Below, one piece after another: positions 8,627 to 18,192 of a stretch of DNA of 64,000 bases. The position numbers and the translations under genes are program-made. Each line of letters starts with the position of its first letter. Position 1 is the first letter of the stretch. The DNA comes from Rhizobium sp. Root1220 (GTDB lineage: Bacteria; Pseudomonadota; Alphaproteobacteria; Rhizobiales; Rhizobiaceae): positions 192,450 through 256,449 of the forward strand of contig NZ_LMDG01000001.1 in the NCBI RefSeq assembly GCF_001426265.1, given 5' to 3'. A model generated the notes under the pieces. The model saw only the letters and a program-made list of their open reading frames with translations, did no database searches and was not told where the DNA came from.

Positions 8627-10126
8627 TCAGGCAGCGCGGCGCGAGACGGTCGAGGTCGCACGCTCGTGGCCGCCCGTCCGGAAACGCTGGAGAAGACCGA
8701 CAAGGCTTTCGACCTCGTTTCTGAGGTGACGCGTTTCGGCCGAAGTGCGTTCGACCATGCCCGAGTTCTGCTGTGTGATGGTGTCCATGTTGCGGATGGC
8801 GACACTGACTTCGTTCACACCGGTTGCCTGGTCCCGCGCGGCGGCGGCGATATCGGCGACAAAGCTGTTGATGATGTCGATGCGGGCGATCATGTCGCTC
8901 AGCGCCTCGCCGGTGCTGCTGACGATGTCGACGCCCTCGTTGACCTGTACCGAACTTTCCGAGATCAGCTTCTTGATTTCCTTGGCGGCATCCGCGGTTC
9001 GCTGGGCAAGCTGGCGGACTTCCTGAGCGACGACAGCGAAGCCCTTGCCCGCATCGCCGGCACGGGCAGCTTCAACGCCGGCGTTCAGCGCCAGCAGGTT
9101 CGTCTGGAAAGCGATCTCGTCGATGACGCCGATAATCTTTGCAATTTCGGTCGAGGACTTCTCGATGCCCGCCATCGCCGAGACGGCGCTGGTAACAAGC
9201 TCTCCGGAATTCTTCGCCTTCTGCTGGGTGTCGCGCACTGCATCGGAGGCCTTCTCGGCGTTGGCCGCCGTCTGGCCGACGCTGACCGACAACTGCTGCA
9301 GGGCGGCAGAGCTCTCCTCGACGCCGGCCGCCTGCTGCGCGGTACGCAATGCCAGATCATCCGATCCCTTGGCAATTGCGTCGGTCCCTTGCAGGATTTC
9401 ACCGGAAGTTGCCCGGACAGACGCAAAGGACGTCCGCAGGGCGGCGACTGCGCGGTTGTAGTCTTCGGCCATTTCCTTGAAGTTGCCGGGCAGATCAGCC
9501 GGCAGGGTGGCTTCGAGGTCGCCGTTCGAAAGGGCTTCGAGGCCGCGGCGAAGATGATCGAGGGCAATCGCCTGATCGGATTCCGCCTTGATGCGCTCCT
9601 CTTCCAGCTTCAGTCGTTTTTCTTCCATCGCTTCGAGATAGACGGAGATGGAATAATCCATGTCGAGCATCGCCGCCTTGACGACCGCGGCCAGTTTCTC
9701 GGCAAGCACCTTGCCCTGCTGGCGTGCAAACATCGAAGGCCACTGCTTGTCCATCAGCCCCTTGATCAGATCGCTCATCAAAAGCGCGTAGCCGCCGATA
9801 TACCAGCGTGGCTCGAGGCCGATACGGGCATGCGTCTTGCCGACGGCCATGACCCCCTTGACGTAGGCCTCGTCAAAATTGCCGCCCGCCAGATTGGCCC
9901 AATGGGCTTCCTGGCGCGCCTTGGCATGGTTCATATGCGATTTGTCGGCAAAAAAGCTTGCAACGGCCGGCGTGCGCGCCAGCTTGCTGTAGAATTTATC
10001 CAGGGCACCGCCCAGCAGCTCCGAAATCGCCGGACGCATCTCGCGCAGCGCCGTGCGAGCGTCATCGTTCAGTTCGATGAAATCGAGGCGCTGCTTGAGG
10101 CCGTTGTCGGATGGCTGGCTTGTCAT
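8627..10126 (-). CDS. soluble globin-coupled methyl-accepting chemotaxis protein
   Basis: The 499-residue product has no membrane segment. Residues of about 10-170 form a protoglobin sensor domain with the proximal heme histidine H99 in GKTHARIGLEPRWYIGGY, as in HemAT-type aerotaxis receptors. A helical linker or HAMP-like region follows at about 190-260, then the chemoreceptor signalling domain with the hairpin tip [21 protein letters not shown]. The C-terminus (STVSRRAA) lacks a CheR-binding pentapeptide. It probably senses oxygen or another heme ligand in the cytoplasm and signals to CheA. It resembles the cytoplasmic chemoreceptors of Sinorhizobium, but I cannot assign a name. ATG 10126 has GCAGAGA upstream. 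Confidence 0.92.
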   Translation of the reverse strand: MTSQPSDNGLKQRLDFIELNDDARTALREMRPAISELLGGALDKFYSKLARTPAVASFFADKSHMNHAKARQEAHWANLAGGNFDEAYVKGVMAVGKTHARIGLEPRWYIGGYALLMSDLIKGLMDKQWPSMFARQQGKVLAEKLAAVVKAAMLDMDYSISVYLEAMEEKRLKLEEERIKAESDQAIALDHLRRGLEALSNGDLEATLPADLPGNFKEMAEDYNRAVAALRTSFASVRATSGEILQGTDAIAKGSDDLALRTAQQAAGVEESSAALQQLSVSVGQTAANAEKASDAVRDTQQKAKNSGELVTSAVSAMAGIEKSSTEIAKIIGVIDEIAFQTNLLALNAGVEAARAGDAGKGFAVVAQEVRQLAQRTADAAKEIKKLISESSVQVNEGVDIVSSTGEALSDMIARIDIINSFVADIAAAARDQATGVNEVSVAIRNMDTITQQNSGMVERTSAETRHLRNEVESLVGLLQRFRTGGHERATSTVSRRAA

Positions 10127-10189
10127 GATATCTCTGCTTTGTAATTGATGCTGAAAGAGAAATTTGAGCAGAGCTTTTGCCGAATATAG

Positions 10190-10204
10190 TTTAGCAATGG
10201 TTAA
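10190..10204 (-). promoter_or_regulatory. CtrA-like binding site upstream of the globin chemoreceptor gene
   Basis: On the minus strand the sequence reads TTAACCATTGCTAAAC. This matches the CtrA consensus TTAA-N7-TTAAC with one mismatch and contains the AACCAT half-site. It lies about 65 bases upstream of the start codon. Confidence 0.4.
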
Positions 10205-10321
10205 ATGGCGACCTGATTTGTCGGCTGCCAATTCATCGGTCAACCTATGAGATCCGAGAAGACCTGTGGTCTGTTCATGTTTTGATCTAGCCAGCGTCAT
10301 CGACTTTGCTATGGTGGCGGA

Positions 10322-11542
10322 ATGAATGCTACCTCCGAATCGCTTTCCGCCGTCCTGTCCCAGATCAACCCGGCCATGCTTGCACTTGCAGGCGGTGCTG
10401 CCGCCGCGCTGATCGTTCTCATGATCGTCCTCCTCGTGCGCAGCAACCAGTTGCGGCGGGAACAGGCGGAAGACGCGGGCCTGCGCGCTGCGGAAGCCGA
10501 TGGCCGGATGGCCGAGCTTTTGAAGATCCAGGCCGAGATGCATGGACGCATGTCGACCATGGCCGAGGTGTTCGGCTCCCGGCAGGCCGAGCTCAATCAG
10601 GCGATCAACCAGCGCCTGGACGGAATGTCGCAGCGTGTCAGCACGACGATTACCGAGCAGACGAAGTCGACGCATGAGAACCTGCAGCGGCTGCAGGAGC
10701 GGCTGGCGGTCATCGATGCGGCGCAGAACAACATCCAGACACTGGCAAAGGATGTCGTCGGGCTGCAGGCCATCCTGTCGAACAAGCAGACGCGTGGCGC
10801 CTTCGGCCAATCCCGTATGGAGACAATCGTCGCCGACGGCCTTCCGATGGGGGCCTATGCCTTTCAGCAGACGCTGTCCAACGGGTCGCGCCCGGATTGC
10901 ACCGTCCGCATGCCGAACGGCGCGCCGCCGCTCGTCATTGATGCCAAGTTTCCCCTCGAAGCCTGGAATGCGATCCGCGATGCCGGTGGTCCTGATCTTG
11001 CCAAGGCCGCGTCCCAGCAGTTCCGCCGCGACATGGAAACGCATATCCGCGATATCTCGGAGAAATACCTGATCCAGGGCGAGACCCAGGAAACCGCCTT
11101 CATGTTCGTGCCGTCGGAATCGATCTTCGCGGAAATCCACGAGAATTTCGAGGCGATCGTGCAAAAGGCGCACCGTGCGCGTATCGTCATCGTCTCGCCG
11201 TCGCTGCTGATGCTGTCCATCCAGGTCATCCAGGCCGTCCTGAAGGACCAGCGCATGCAAGCGCAGGCGCATGTCATCCAGGGCGAAGTCGCCAATCTGA
11301 TGGACGATCTCGGTCGCCTCGACGAGCGCGTGCGAAAGCTGCAGGGCCATTTCGCGATGGCCCAGAAGGATGTCGACATGATTGTGACGTCTGCCGACAA
11401 GCTCAACAAGCGCGGCGCCAAGATCGAGGCCCTGGAATTCGAGGGCGGCGACGGCAAATCCGGACGGGACAGTGAACCCGCCCCGAAATCCGTCGACAGC
11501 CGCACAGGGCTTCTCAAGCTCAGGGTGGTTGACGACGAGTAA
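10322..11542 (+). CDS. rmuC: DNA recombination protein RmuC
   Basis: RmuC-family proteins have a nuclease-like fold and limit inversions between short repeats in E. coli. The 406-residue product has an N-terminal membrane anchor (about 18-40, MLALAGGAAAALIVLMIVLLV). A long coiled coil (about 42-150) follows, then the RmuC core (about 150-370) with QSRMETIVADGLPMGAYAFQ and LVIDAKFPLEAW. The acidic C-terminal tail is variable. ATG 10322 follows GGTGGCGGA. It is transcribed divergently from the chemoreceptor gene and lies 50 bases before the sugar kinase gene. Confidence 0.92.
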   Translation: MNATSESLSAVLSQINPAMLALAGGAAAALIVLMIVLLVRSNQLRREQAEDAGLRAAEADGRMAELLKIQAEMHGRMSTMAEVFGSRQAELNQAINQRLDGMSQRVSTTITEQTKSTHENLQRLQERLAVIDAAQNNIQTLAKDVVGLQAILSNKQTRGAFGQSRMETIVADGLPMGAYAFQQTLSNGSRPDCTVRMPNGAPPLVIDAKFPLEAWNAIRDAGGPDLAKAASQQFRRDMETHIRDISEKYLIQGETQETAFMFVPSESIFAEIHENFEAIVQKAHRARIVIVSPSLLMLSIQVIQAVLKDQRMQAQAHVIQGEVANLMDDLGRLDERVRKLQGHFAMAQKDVDMIVTSADKLNKRGAKIEALEFEGGDGKSGRDSEPAPKSVDSRTGLLKLRVVDDE

Positions 11543-11592
11543 GCCCTTCGGGCAGTGTCGCGCCAAGGAAAAGCTTTGGATGGAACACCCTT

Positions 11593-12492
11593 ATGATCAC
11601 AGTTTTCGGCTCCATCAACATGGATCTCATCGCCACGACCGAACGGCTGCCAAAGCCGGGCGAGACGGTTGCGGGTAACAGCTTTTCGACGGCTGCCGGC
11701 GGCAAAGGCGCCAACCAGGCACTGGCTGCCCGGCGTGCCGGACGCACCGTTCACATGGCCGGCGCCGTGGGCAAGGACGGTTTCGCAGAGCCGGCGCTTG
11801 CACTGCTGAAAGACGCGGGAACCCTCCTCGAAGCCGTCAAGCATGCCGATGAACCAACAGGTACCGCACTGATCCTTGTCGGCGGTGACGGCGAGAATAT
11901 GATTGCCGTCGTGCCTGGCGCGAACGGCACCGTCACGACCTCGGACGCTGATCTCGCGATTGCCGCGATGAACAAGGGTGACATTCTGATGCTGCAGCTT
12001 GAGATCCCCGTTCCGGCGGTGGAGCAGGCATTGGCCGGCGCGCGTACCAGAAACATCACGACGGTGCTCAACCTTGCGCCGCTGATCGACGATGCAGCAC
12101 GGCTTGGCCGCCTCGCCGATATCGTCATCGCCAACGAGACGGAGTTCGAGCGCCTTGCAGGGCAGGAGAACATGGGGCCGGACGAGCGCGAGGCCGCGCT
12201 GAAGCGCCTCAATGGAGAAACCGGCCAGACCCTGATCGTGACACTTGGCGCCGATGGCGTCATCGCCATTCGGGACAGCGTGATATTCCGCACCACCGGA
12301 CTGAAGATCGAACCAGTGGACACCGTCGGTGCGGGCGATACTTTCTGCGGTTACTTTGCGGCCAGCCTCGATGAGGGGCTTGATTTCGAAGTGGCGCTGC
12401 GTCGTGCAGCGGTGGCCGGATCGCTTGCCTGCCTCAAGCAGGGTGCCCAGCCTTCCATCCCCTTGAGGGCTGACGTCGCAAGCAAACTCTAA
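11593..12492 (+). CDS. rbsK: ribokinase (PfkB family)
   Basis: The 299-residue product has both PfkB signatures: N-terminal GGKGANQALAARRAG at about 36-50 and C-terminal DTVGAGDTFCGYFAA at about 240-254, with the catalytic base aspartate in GAGDTF. The N-terminal stretch MITVFGSINMDLIATTERLP and the GGKGANQA motif fit ribokinase best, which phosphorylates ribose to ribose 5-phosphate. No ribose ABC transporter or other pentose gene is adjacent, so the physiological sugar is not proven. ATG 11593 follows GGATGGAA. Confidence 0.85.
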   Translation: MITVFGSINMDLIATTERLPKPGETVAGNSFSTAAGGKGANQALAARRAGRTVHMAGAVGKDGFAEPALALLKDAGTLLEAVKHADEPTGTALILVGGDGENMIAVVPGANGTVTTSDADLAIAAMNKGDILMLQLEIPVPAVEQALAGARTRNITTVLNLAPLIDDAARLGRLADIVIANETEFERLAGQENMGPDEREAALKRLNGETGQTLIVTLGADGVIAIRDSVIFRTTGLKIEPVDTVGAGDTFCGYFAASLDEGLDFEVALRRAAVAGSLACLKQGAQPSIPLRADVASKL

Positions 12493-12703
12493 GTCCCCTC
12501 GCCTGCGACATAGTCGGGGCGGGCCCATATGATTTCATAGGATTTCACTCAAATTTAAGAGATTTCTGGCGATGTTCGCGTTGATCGCCAGACCTTCCTC
12601 CAAGGCTCAGGCCCTCGTTACGGCTGCTCCATGAAGGGGCGACGCCTTCGTCCCTGCGCCGGTGAATGCCCCGTTCGGCGCATCCTTGATCCCCGAGGAA
12701 TCC

Positions 12704-15043
12704 ATGTTCATTTTCAGAATGAAATCGCTCGCAGCCAAGCTTATCCTTATTACCGGCGTCGCTATCGCGTGCGTCCTTTTCGTCTCCAACTTCTTCCTGA
12801 TCGGCGAGACGCGCGACCGTGTCCAGACGCTCACCATGGACCAGGCAAATCTCGAGGCGAAATCGATCGCCAATGAAGTTGCCTCCTCCGTTGGCGAGCT
12901 TGCAGGTGCGGCGCGCTCCATGGCCGGCACGATCAGCCGCGGACACGAAGGCAAATACCTCGACCGCAAGGCTGTCCTCGACATGCTGAAGGCCAACGTC
13001 GAACGCAACCAGTTTGCCTTCGGCAGCTGGTTCGCAGAAGAGCCGAACGCATTTGACGGTCAGTCCCCCAGCATGGGCGGCAAGGTCGACTTCGGCGCCG
13101 CAAAGGATGGCACCTTCAACCCCTACTGGACGAAGCGCAAGGACGGTGGCTTCGCCTTCTCCACCTTCGATTCCGACTACAAGGCGCCGTGGTATGCCTT
13201 GGCAGCCGAGAGCAAGAAGGGTGCGCTTTCGCCGCCTTACGCCGAGACGACCACCGGCGAGAATACTGCAATGACGTCGATCGCCTATCCCGTTCTGTCC
13301 GGTGGCAAGCTGATCGGCGTCAGTGGCGTCGACATCTCGCTAAAGTCACTGTCCGACAAGCTTTCGACCCTCCACCCGTTCGGCTCCGGCCGTGTCACCC
13401 TGCTGTCGCAGGGCGGCAAGTGGATCGTTCCGCCGAAGGCGGAGCTGGCCATGAAGGACTACGACGGAGACGGCACGGCTGCGGTCAAGAGTGCCCTGTC
13501 CTCTCAGCAGCCTTCCGTGATCAAGGACCTGACGTTCGACGGGTACGAGCCTTTCGATCGCGTCGTCTATCCGTTCGCCTTGCCTGACATCAACACCACC
13601 TGGGTTATCCTGGTCGATGTTCCGCGCAGTGCTATCAACGCGCCGGTACAGGATCAGACCTTTATGATGATCGTCGCCGGCATTCTGGTTCTGGCGGCCG
13701 TCATGCTGGCTCTCTACTTCGCTGTCCGGTCCCTCGTCCAGCGTCCGCTCAGCGGTCTGGTCGCCAGCGTCAAGATGCTCAGCGATCGTCGCTATGAGCA
13801 GCCGGTGGCCGGTCAGGACCGCGCCGATGAGATCGGCTCCGTTGCGAAGGCCCTCGAAGGCTTCCGCTTCGCACTTGCTGATACGCAACGCCTTGAAGCC
13901 GAGGCTAACAGCCAGCGTGATGAAGCGGAAGCGGAACGTGGCCGCTCGGAATCCGAGCGCCAGCAGTCGGTCACGCTGCAACGCCATATCGTCTCGATCG
14001 TCGGTTCCGGGCTCGCCGAGCTTTCCCAGGGCAACCTCGGCCATCGCATCACCGACGAGTTCCCGGGCGAATACGACAAGCTGAAGCAGGACTTCAATGC
14101 TGCGCTGGCGAGCCTTGAGGAAACGATCAACACCATGAACCTCAGTGTCGTAAACATCGGTTCCGGAACGAGCGAGATCAGTGGAAGCGCGTCCGATCTG
14201 GCCAAGCGCACCGAGCAGCAGGCCGCAAGCCTGGAAGAGACTGCGGCGGCACTGAACCAGCTGACCGCACAGGTCAATTCGAGCGCCGAGAATGCCCGTG
14301 TTGCCGCCGACAACGTCAACCTCGCCTGCGAGGATGCCGAGAAATCCGGCGAGGTCGTCCGCAAGGCGATCACCTCCATGCACGGCATCGCGCAGTCCTC
14401 TACCGAGGTATCGCGCATCATCGGCGTGATCGACGAGATCGCCTTCCAGACCAACCTGCTAGCGTTGAATGCCGGCGTCGAGGCAGCGCGCGCCGGGGAA
14501 GCCGGCAAGGGCTTTGCCGTCGTGGCCCAAGAGGTCCGCGAACTGGCACAGCGTTCGGCAAGTGCTGCGAAGGAAATCAAAACGCTCATCAATACCTCGG
14601 CCGTGCAGGTCAAGGAAGGCGTCGATCTTGTTGGCCGTGCTGGCGATACGTTGCACAAGATCTCCGAGCAAGTGATGGGCATCAATGGCCTCATTCGCGA
14701 GATCTCCGCATCGGCCAGCGAACAGGCGATCGGTCTCAAGGAGGTCAACCAGGCCATGAACCAGATGGATCAGGTGACCCAGCAGAACGCCGCTATGGTG
14801 GAAGAAACGACGGCTGCGAGCGTGACCCTCAACGATGAGGCGCAGACACTGAAGCAACTCGTCCTGCGCTTTCGTGTCGGGGGAGCAGGACATGCTGCCG
14901 CGCTGCGTTCAACCGCCCAGCAGATGCGCGCACCGGCTGCCGCGTCAGCCTACCGTCCGGCTACTGCACCAGCGCCACGGCGCGCCGTCGCCCAGACGCA
15001 TGGCTCGGCCGCACTCTCCCAGGACAATTGGGAAGAGTTCTGA
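12704..15043 (+). CDS. transmembrane methyl-accepting chemotaxis protein with dCache-type sensor and C-terminal CheR/CheB tether
   Basis: The 779-residue product has a membrane helix at about 10-32 and a periplasmic double-Cache-type domain at about 40-310 ([34 protein letters not shown]). A second helix follows at about 322-345, then HAMP at about 345-400 and a long signalling domain with tip [19 protein letters not shown]. It ends in NWEEF after a flexible Ala/Pro-rich linker, matching the NWETF-type pentapeptide that recruits CheR and CheB. Double-Cache receptors usually bind small amines or amino acids. The layout resembles Sinorhizobium McpX, but ligand and name are inference. ATG 12704 has GAGGAATCC upstream. 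Confidence 0.9.
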   Translation: MFIFRMKSLAAKLILITGVAIACVLFVSNFFLIGETRDRVQTLTMDQANLEAKSIANEVASSVGELAGAARSMAGTISRGHEGKYLDRKAVLDMLKANVERNQFAFGSWFAEEPNAFDGQSPSMGGKVDFGAAKDGTFNPYWTKRKDGGFAFSTFDSDYKAPWYALAAESKKGALSPPYAETTTGENTAMTSIAYPVLSGGKLIGVSGVDISLKSLSDKLSTLHPFGSGRVTLLSQGGKWIVPPKAELAMKDYDGDGTAAVKSALSSQQPSVIKDLTFDGYEPFDRVVYPFALPDINTTWVILVDVPRSAINAPVQDQTFMMIVAGILVLAAVMLALYFAVRSLVQRPLSGLVASVKMLSDRRYEQPVAGQDRADEIGSVAKALEGFRFALADTQRLEAEANSQRDEAEAERGRSESERQQSVTLQRHIVSIVGSGLAELSQGNLGHRITDEFPGEYDKLKQDFNAALASLEETINTMNLSVVNIGSGTSEISGSASDLAKRTEQQAASLEETAAALNQLTAQVNSSAENARVAADNVNLACEDAEKSGEVVRKAITSMHGIAQSSTEVSRIIGVIDEIAFQTNLLALNAGVEAARAGEAGKGFAVVAQEVRELAQRSASAAKEIKTLINTSAVQVKEGVDLVGRAGDTLHKISEQVMGINGLIREISASASEQAIGLKEVNQAMNQMDQVTQQNAAMVEETTAASVTLNDEAQTLKQLVLRFRVGGAGHAAALRSTAQQMRAPAAASAYRPATAPAPRRAVAQTHGSAALSQDNWEEF

Positions 15044-15066
15044 ACTGGCCCTTTGAGAATCAAAAA

Positions 15067-15096
15067 AGGCGCCCGAGCAATCGGGCGCCTTTTTTG
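15067..15096. terminator. bidirectional Rho-independent terminator
   Basis: A perfect 10-bp stem (AGGCGCCCGA, loop GCAA, TCGGGCGCCT) is flanked by A-runs on one side and T-runs on the other. It lies between the stop codons of the convergent chemoreceptor gene and ptsN, and can end both transcripts. Confidence 0.92.
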
Positions 15097-15113
15097 TGAA
15101 GAACCGGCAACGC

Positions 15114-15578
15114 TCAAGCCGCGTTGGAGGCCTGCTCTTCGTTCAGGAATGAATAGATCGCCGAAGCGGAATCGGTCGCGCGCAGCTTCGCCACAAGATC
15201 GTGATCGCGAAGAACGCGCGCAATACGCGACAGTGCCTTGAGATGATCCGCGCCAGCACCTTCGGGCGCGAGCAGCAGGAACACGAGATCAACCGGCTGA
15301 TCGTCGAGCGCCTCGAAATCGATCGGTTGGTCAAGACGCGCGAAGATACCGACGATCGAGTGGACGCTTGCAAGCTTGCCGTGGGGTATGGCGATGCCAT
15401 TGCCGACGCCGGTCGAGCCGAGCCGTTCGCGCTGCAGAATAACGTCGAAAACTTCCCGCTCCGACAGCCCGGTGACCTTTGACGCCTTGGCAGCCAATTC
15501 CTGAAGGAGCTGTTTCTTGGAATTTACCCTGAGAGCGGGAATGATCGCATTTTGCTGCAGCAAATCTGCCAATGCCAT
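15114..15578 (-). CDS. ptsN: nitrogen PTS protein EIIA-Ntr
   Basis: PtsN is the phosphate-accepting EIIA-Ntr of the nitrogen phosphotransferase system, which regulates potassium transport, nitrogen metabolism and polyhydroxybutyrate in rhizobia. The 154-residue product has the phosphorylated histidine H66 in GIAIPHGKL and the typical VFLLLAPEGAGADHLKALSRIARVLRD segment. It starts at ATG 15578 (MALADLLQQNAIIPAL); the frame stays open to 15620. It follows hpf in the usual rpoN-hpf-ptsN order, 63 bases downstream. Confidence 0.97.
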   Translation of the reverse strand: MALADLLQQNAIIPALRVNSKKQLLQELAAKASKVTGLSEREVFDVILQRERLGSTGVGNGIAIPHGKLASVHSIVGIFARLDQPIDFEALDDQPVDLVFLLLAPEGAGADHLKALSRIARVLRDHDLVAKLRATDSASAIYSFLNEEQASNAA

Positions 15579-15641
15579 TTCTTTTTCCTTTTGCGCCAAG
15601 AGGGAGAGCGGCAGCCGCACTGCCGCCCCTCGCCTTGAATC

Positions 15642-16217
15642 TCAGCCTTTGATGCTGGCTGCGTCTATCCAGCCGATGTTACCGTCCTGGCGACGGTAAA
15701 CGATGTTCAGTTGTTCCTTGCCCGGGCTACGGAAAAGCAGCAGGGGTTCGTCCGTCATGTCGAGCGCCATCACGGCGGTCGCAACGGACATGGTCTTCAG
15801 TTGCTTCGTGCTTTCGGCAACGATCGCCGGTGCAAAATCGTCCTCAATCTCATCGTCGTGATCCGGCATGCCGTCCATGACTGTGTAGGCCACTTCCGCA
15901 AAACCGTTGAGATGGTTTCCGGCATGATGATCCTTGAGTTTACGCTTGTAACGGCGAAGTCGCTTCTCGATCCGTTGAGAAGCGGCGTCGAAAGCCAGCT
16001 GTGGGTCCATGGCCTCACCAGCGGCATGCAAAACAACTCCGCTATCGAGATGAAGCTTGCAGTCGGCGGAAAAACGGGCGTTGGCCTTTTGCACGATCAC
16101 CTGACCAGAATAGCCTCCGTCGAAGTATTTCGTAACGGCCACACCAATTTGGTCCTCGATCCGCTGACGGAACGATTCACCAATTTCCATATGTTTACCG
16201 GATACACGCACACTCAT
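15642..16217 (-). CDS. hpf: ribosome hibernation-promoting factor, long form
   Basis: Long HPF dimerises and inactivates 70S ribosomes in stationary phase. The 191-residue product has the N-terminal S30AE/YfiA domain (about 1-105, MSVRVSGKHMEIGESFRQRI) and a C-terminal dimerisation domain (about 135-190) with the conserved stretch MTDEPLLLFRSPGKEQLNIVYRRQDGNIGWI, seen in long-form HPF. ATG 16217 has a strong GGAAACCTCC spacing. A TTGACA-type promoter lies about 170 bases upstream. Confidence 0.95.
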   Translation of the reverse strand: MSVRVSGKHMEIGESFRQRIEDQIGVAVTKYFDGGYSGQVIVQKANARFSADCKLHLDSGVVLHAAGEAMDPQLAFDAASQRIEKRLRRYKRKLKDHHAGNHLNGFAEVAYTVMDGMPDHDDEIEDDFAPAIVAESTKQLKTMSVATAVMALDMTDEPLLLFRSPGKEQLNIVYRRQDGNIGWIDAASIKG

Positions 16218-16385
16218 GGAGGTTTCCTTCTTATGTGGTTTGCGAGTACCAGTTTACGCCAACGCTGACCCTCATCCAAGCACTTCGCGTGATCTCAAGC
16301 AAGATCGGCCGAAGTTCCCGGCTAGACGCGCCTGCGGTTGATGGGGATAACTTGCGACGCCATCCACAGCGCCGATTGCGGCGGG

Positions 16386-16414
16386 CTTCTAGCGAGAAGT
16401 GACTCAAATGTCAA
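16386..16414 (-). promoter_or_regulatory. sigma-70-type promoter for hpf-ptsN
   Basis: On the minus strand a perfect TTGACA (16414-16409) is followed after 17 bases by TAGAAG (16391-16386). It lies in the 248-base gap between rpoN and hpf, consistent with hpf-ptsN having its own promoter. Confidence 0.5.
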
Positions 16415-16465
16415 TAGACGACTATTAGATTTTACGAATACACCGGAGGATCGTTCGTCCGACCA

Positions 16466-18028
16466 TCAGAAGCCGGCCACCTTGGCCAAAGCCCGCTTCT
16501 CCCGCCTGCGCTGAACCGACGAAGCAATGTTCATGGCCTCCCGATACTTCGCCACCGTACGCCGAGCAAGGTCGACTCCGCCATTCTTGAGAATATCGAC
16601 TATGTCATCGTCGGAGAGGACCGCCTCCGGAAGCTCCTGCACGATCAGGGCGCGGATCTTGTGCCGGACGGCCTCAGCCGAGTGGCTAACGCCCCCTTCC
16701 ACGGCACTGATCGAGACCGTGAAGAAATATTTCAGCTCGAAGAGGCCGCGCGGTGTCAGCATGTACTTGTTCGAGGTTACGCGGCTGACCGTGGATTCGT
16801 GCATCTTGATCGCGTCGGCCACGGTCTTGAGGTTCAACGGCCGCAAGTGATCGACACCATGCATGAGGAAGGCATCCTGCTGTCGCACGATCTCGCTCGT
16901 CACCTTCATGATCGTCTTGGCGCGCTGGTCGAGACTGCGCGTCAGCCAATTGGCAGTCTGCAGGCATTCCGAGAGAAAGGCGTGATCGTCGCCGCTTTTC
17001 GTTACCTTTGAGAAATAGGTCTGATTGACAAGCACGCGCGGCAGGGTGTCCGGGTTCAGTTCGACCAGCCAGCCGCCGTCAGCGGCAGAACGAACAACCA
17101 CATCCGGCATGATCGCCTCGGAAACGCCGGCTTCGAAACCACTGCCCGGCTTCGGATTGAGCTGCCGGATCTCACCCAGCATATCGAGCAGATCCTCCTC
17201 GTCGACGCCACAGATCCGCTTCAACGTCGCAAAGTCGCGGCGTGCAAGAAGGTCTAGATTTGCGACAAAAGCCTGCATGGCTGGATCATAGCGATCTTTC
17301 TGGCGAAGCTGGATGGCCAGGCACTCGGAGAGGCTGCGGGCAAAGACGCCGGGTGGATCCAACGTCTGCAAAGCGGCGACGACGCGATTGATGTCGTCTG
17401 CAGCGGCACCAAGCCGCTCGAATGCGTCGGCCGTATTCCCCTGGAGATATCCGGCGTCATCGAGCTGGTCGACAAGGTACTGGGCGATCAGCCGATCGCC
17501 CATATCCGGCAGCACGAAGGGTAATTGCTGGGCGAGATGATCCCGCAGCGAAATCTGGCCGGCAACGAAATCGTCGAGATCATAGGTGTCCGCTCCCTCG
17601 CCACTGCCAGGCATCGACTTCCACTGGCTGATCAGTTCGGGCGCATCCGCTCTTTGCGGCACACTGTCATCGGGAAAGACATTCGCATAGTTGGAATCGA
17701 GCTCGTCGGTCAGGCGGCTGACGCTGGCACTGCCGCCACTTTCGTACCAGTCAGCGGAGAGCACCTCGGTGCGGCTATCGTAACCGTCGTCGGACGTTGC
17801 TTCATCCGTCTGCCGCGCATAGACCTCGTCAGCGTCGGCGACCCGCTCGCTGCCCATTTCCGCGTCATTTGACGGAAACTCAAGCAGTGGATTCTTCTCG
17901 ACTTCCTGAGCGATGAACTGTGTGAGCTCGAAATGCGTCATCTGCAGCAACTGAATGGATTGCATCAGTTGAGGTGTCATCACCAGCGACTGGTTCTGGC
18001 GCAAGAAAAGGTTGGCCGATAGTGCCAT
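16466..18028 (-). CDS. rpoN: RNA polymerase sigma-54 factor
   Basis: RpoN directs RNA polymerase to -24/-12 promoters opened by AAA+ activators, and controls nitrogen fixation, dicarboxylate transport and nitrogen assimilation genes in rhizobia. The 520-residue product starts MALSANLFLRQNQSLVMTPQ with the glutamine-rich activator-responsive region I. An acidic region II follows (about 50-130), then the core-binding domain, a helix-turn-helix (about 400-420) and the RpoN box ARRTVAKYRE near residue 497. ATG 18028 is chosen because the upstream 28 codons lack family similarity. Confidence 0.97.
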   Translation of the reverse strand: MALSANLFLRQNQSLVMTPQLMQSIQLLQMTHFELTQFIAQEVEKNPLLEFPSNDAEMGSERVADADEVYARQTDEATSDDGYDSRTEVLSADWYESGGSASVSRLTDELDSNYANVFPDDSVPQRADAPELISQWKSMPGSGEGADTYDLDDFVAGQISLRDHLAQQLPFVLPDMGDRLIAQYLVDQLDDAGYLQGNTADAFERLGAAADDINRVVAALQTLDPPGVFARSLSECLAIQLRQKDRYDPAMQAFVANLDLLARRDFATLKRICGVDEEDLLDMLGEIRQLNPKPGSGFEAGVSEAIMPDVVVRSAADGGWLVELNPDTLPRVLVNQTYFSKVTKSGDDHAFLSECLQTANWLTRSLDQRAKTIMKVTSEIVRQQDAFLMHGVDHLRPLNLKTVADAIKMHESTVSRVTSNKYMLTPRGLFELKYFFTVSISAVEGGVSHSAEAVRHKIRALIVQELPEAVLSDDDIVDILKNGGVDLARRTVAKYREAMNIASSVQRRREKRALAKVAGF

Positions 18029-18171
18029 AATGGACGCGAAACTCCCGTTCGTCTCCTCCGGGAAACCGCATCCTGTCACGGGTTCAGGCCACGGAAATCC
18101 AAGTTGGCCCAAAAATTGCCTTTTTATCGTATTTGGTCAAGCGGAACTGTCACAGAAGGTGAATTTCCGTC

Positions 18172-18192
18172 GCCTTTGACTTTGTCAAAGGC
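18172..18192. repeat. perfect hairpin spanning the lptB stop codon
   Basis: Arms GCCTTTGAC and GTCAAAGGC (9 bp, perfect) flank a three-base spacer and include the lptB stop codon at 18185-18187. No U-tract follows on the minus strand. It may mark an RNA-processing or attenuating point between lptB and rpoN. Confidence 0.55.

Noticed and set aside
10864..12528. A 554-codon open frame antisense to rmuC and rbsK
   Set aside because: It is composition-driven; both sense genes are well supported and the frame crosses their intergenic gap without a start signal.
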